From positions 1-64,000 of the forward strand of contig DASSAK010000074.1 of the NCBI GenBank assembly GCA_035685445.1: a stretch of 64,000 bases of DNA. Reading direction: 5' to 3'. The translations under genes were made by a program, and so were the position numbers. Below, one piece after another: positions 62,145-64,000 of this stretch; the first letter of the stretch is position 1, and every line of letters begins with the position of its first letter. This DNA is from DRGT01 sp035685445 (GTDB lineage Archaea; Thermoproteota; Nitrososphaeria; Nitrososphaerales; Nitrosopumilaceae). The notes under the pieces are model-generated. The model was not told the origin of the DNA, made no database searches, and saw nothing but the letters and a program-made list of their open reading frames with translations.

Positions 62145-63167
62145 ATGGTGCTAACCTACAAAAAAGCAGGTGTGGACATTACAAGAATCAAAAAAAGTCA
62201 AAACATTATTGGTAAAATTATCGAGTCAACTCACAAAACTCAAAGAAAGTCTAAAGTTGCTCACGGGTTTGGCCATTATGCAGGCATTACAGAATTGCCT
62301 GGAAAGCAATTTTTGGCAACTCATACAGATGGAGTTGGTACAAAAGTTCTCATTGCAAATAAAATGAAAAAATATGACACGATTGGAATCGATTGTGTTG
62401 CTATGAATGTAAATGACATAATATGTATTGGTGCAACGCCGGTTTCGTTTGTAGATTACATTGCTGCAAACAAAAATGATCAGAAAATTTTTCAAAAAAT
62501 TGTGGAAGGTTTAGCAAAAGGAGCAAAAAAAGCACAGGTTCCAATAGTTGGTGGAGAAACAGCTATTATGCCAGATCTATTTGCTGGAAAAGGATTTTCT
62601 TTTGATTTAGCTGGAATGGTTGTTGGTTTGTTGTTAAAAAAACAAATGATACTTGGAAATACTATTAAAAAGGGGGATGTGATAATTGGTGCAAAAAGTA
62701 GCGGCCTTCATTCAAATGGTTATACATTAGCAAGAAAAGCTTTGTTGACAAAATATTCACTCAAAAGCAAAATTAAAGGAATTGGTGTTTTGGGCAATGC
62801 TCTTTTAACACCAACTGAAATTTATGTAAAACCTGTTTTAGAGATTATTCAAAAATGTAACATTCATGGATTAGCACACATCACTGGAGGTTCATTTACA
62901 AAACTTTTACGATTAAAGAAAATTGGTTTTGATTTAAACACTTTACCAAAACCCCCTGCCATCATGCAGTTAATTGAGAGCCAAGGTGTAGATAGTTTAG
63001 AAATGTACAAAACATTTAACATGGGAATTGGATTCTGTGTAATTGCGCCAAAAACCCAAGCTTCAAAAATAAAATCAATTTTCAAGAAGAATAAAATTCA
63101 AGCTGGCCAAATAGGAATTATTACAAACAAAGCAGGTGTTTTCATAAATTCCAAAAAAATTGCATAA
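62145..63167 (+). CDS. purM: Phosphoribosylformylglycinamidine cyclo-ligase
   Basis: The AIR synthetase of purine biosynthesis, which closes the imidazole ring using ATP. The 340-residue protein has ATHTDGVGTKVLIA, IGIDCVAMNVNDIICIGATP, VPIVGGETAIMPDL, GAKSSGLHSNGYTLARK and HGLAHITGGSFTKLLR, all typical PurM motifs. It is a single gene here; other pur genes are not in the window. ATG at 62145. Confidence 0.96.
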   Translation: MVLTYKKAGVDITRIKKSQNIIGKIIESTHKTQRKSKVAHGFGHYAGITELPGKQFLATHTDGVGTKVLIANKMKKYDTIGIDCVAMNVNDIICIGATPVSFVDYIAANKNDQKIFQKIVEGLAKGAKKAQVPIVGGETAIMPDLFAGKGFSFDLAGMVVGLLLKKQMILGNTIKKGDVIIGAKSSGLHSNGYTLARKALLTKYSLKSKIKGIGVLGNALLTPTEIYVKPVLEIIQKCNIHGLAHITGGSFTKLLRLKKIGFDLNTLPKPPAIMQLIESQGVDSLEMYKTFNMGIGFCVIAPKTQASKIKSIFKKNKIQAGQIGIITNKAGVFINSKKIA

Positions 63168-63245
63168 TCAATTAGACTAGTTTGAGAATTTTCAAGCCAT
63201 AATCATCTTATATTGTACTAAACATGGCTAAAATTGGGAAGTGAA

Positions 63246-64000
63246 ATGGCAGTAGAGGAGCACTTTATTCAAACCATTATTGGTGTAGGAATTTTACTTT
63301 TTGCAGCAAAGTTAATGGCAGAGCTTTTCCTAAGGCTGAAACTTCCCATTGTCTTAGGAGAATTGATTGCAGGCATGATAATTGGGCCCTTTGCGCTAGG
63401 GGCATTTTTGATATGGGATGATCAATCATTACTTCAATTAACTGGAGAAATCAGAGTTCTAGGAGAAATTGGCGCCATAGTTATTCTATTTATGGCAGGG
63501 CTAGAAATGACTCCAAAAGAGTTTCTAAGAGGAGGAAAACAGTCATTTATTGTTGGAACTCTCGGAGTAGTTATTCCCTTTTTTGCAGGATTAGCAGTTT
63601 TTCAAATGTTTGGTTTTGATGCATTACAATCTATGTTAATTGCTACTGCATTGACTGCAACTAGCATTGCAATCTCGATTCAAGTTTTAAGTGAGTTTGG
63701 TAAATTGAAATCAAGAGAAGCTCGATTAATTATTGGAGCAGCAGTTGTTGATGACATTCTAGCAATAGCGGTACTTTCGGTAGTATCATCTCTTGCAACA
63801 GGTGATGGCACTTTAGGAGAAATTGAACCTATGGAGGTCATAATAACAATTCTTCAGGTTCTAGGATTTTTCGCTGCAATACTTATTGCATCAGTAATAA
63901 TTATTCCAAGAGTTATTACACCAAAAATTTGGAAGGCGAAAGGAAGTGTTGAAGGGATAGCCACTGCAGTGTTTTTTGGAGGTGCAGCATTAGCAGGGTC
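63246..64000 (+). CDS. CPA2-family cation:proton antiporter, copy 2 (3' end beyond window)
   Basis: The first ~251 residues of a second Kef/NapA-type exchanger: LPIVLGELIAGMIIGPFALG, GAIVILFMAGLEMTP, ALTATSIAISIQVLSEFGK and IIGAAVVDDILAIAVLSVV with the paired aspartates. It aligns with copy 1 at 36077 but is clearly divergent, so it probably differs in ion or pH range. The ATG at 63246 is chosen because the nearby GTG runs into a stop. The C-terminus, including any TrkA domain, is outside the window. Confidence 0.9.
   Translation, partial: MAVEEHFIQTIIGVGILLFAAKLMAELFLRLKLPIVLGELIAGMIIGPFALGAFLIWDDQSLLQLTGEIRVLGEIGAIVILFMAGLEMTPKEFLRGGKQSFIVGTLGVVIPFFAGLAVFQMFGFDALQSMLIATALTATSIAISIQVLSEFGKLKSREARLIIGAAVVDDILAIAVLSVVSSLATGDGTLGEIEPMEVIITILQVLGFFAAILIASVIIIPRVITPKIWKAKGSVEGIATAVFFGGAALAG

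Noticed and set aside
1..64000. CRISPR arrays, prophage, IS elements or rRNA genes
   Set aside because: No regularly spaced repeats, transposase, integrase or phage genes, and no rRNA-like sequence, were seen on either strand.

Overview
This is an AT-rich, gene-dense archaeal chromosome segment. The gene content points to an ammonia-oxidising thaumarchaeon (Nitrososphaerota, most likely the Nitrosopumilus/Nitrosarchaeum group). Archaeal markers are TFB, TBP, Alba, Sec61-beta, deoxyhypusine synthase, Tsr3, Nre, DUF2070, DUF1512, DUF99, PAC2-family proteins, an archaeal-type RNase P RNA and coenzyme F420 genes. More specific hints are the PSWIQNNAEWW-type repeats in a secreted protein, many tiny zinc-binding proteins, and frequent TTG/GTG or near-leaderless starts. 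The assignment is inferred from gene families; no search was run.

Layout. 0-9 kb: the truncated end of an EgtD-like methyltransferase, a dipeptide-type ABC ATPase, DoxX, Smc, a nitrilase-family amidohydrolase, inositol-1-phosphate synthase and deoxyhypusine synthase. 9-19 kb: small zinc proteins, a PAC2 protein, Alba, DNA polymerase IV, a secreted protein, an archaeosortase-like membrane protein, a zinc finger-TM-CAP fusion, a membrane-anchored nuclease, Nre, and a nested inverted-repeat element. 19-33 kb: a BtuF-like protein, a DsbA-like/membrane protein pair, a C2H2 cluster, two dehydrogenases, a geranylgeranyl reductase family enzyme, a 1000-residue secreted protein, a methyltransferase and a large solute-binding protein. 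33-45 kb: an Mrr-like nuclease, DUF2070 with Sec61-beta, a CPA2 antiporter, eIF1, a CPBP protease, glutamine synthetase, TFB, CofC-CofD and RNase P RNA. 45-64 kb: Tsr3, a 1116-residue repeat surface protein, tRNA-Pro, methionine aminopeptidase, DUF1512, TBP, a glycosyltransferase, an HtrA protease, CofG-CofH-TldE, a Ca2+/Na+ exchanger, a winged-helix regulator with its palindrome, a second PAC2 protein, PurM and the start of a second CPA2 antiporter.

How the genes fit together. Two clusters about 12 kb apart carry F420 genes: CofG/CofH make the Fo chromophore, and CofC/CofD make and attach the phospholactate group. TFB, TBP, Alba and rnpB are core information-processing genes. DinB and Nre both end in PCNA-interacting (PIP) motifs and so look like PCNA clients. 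Secretion and the cell surface are well represented by Sec61-beta, the archaeosortase-like protein, DsbA-like oxidoreductase, HtrA, CPBP protease, SBP and several large secreted beta-sandwich proteins. Most genes form short operons or overlap tail-to-tail, and there is no sign of prophage, IS transposase or CRISPR.

The least explained items are an 81-bp nested inverted repeat at 18372-18452 (structured RNA or MITE), an archaeosortase-like protein with Ser in place of the catalytic Cys, a zinc finger-TM-CAP fusion, a pair of paralogous 50-residue zinc proteins, a perfect palindrome on the start codon of a winged-helix gene, and several micro-genes.
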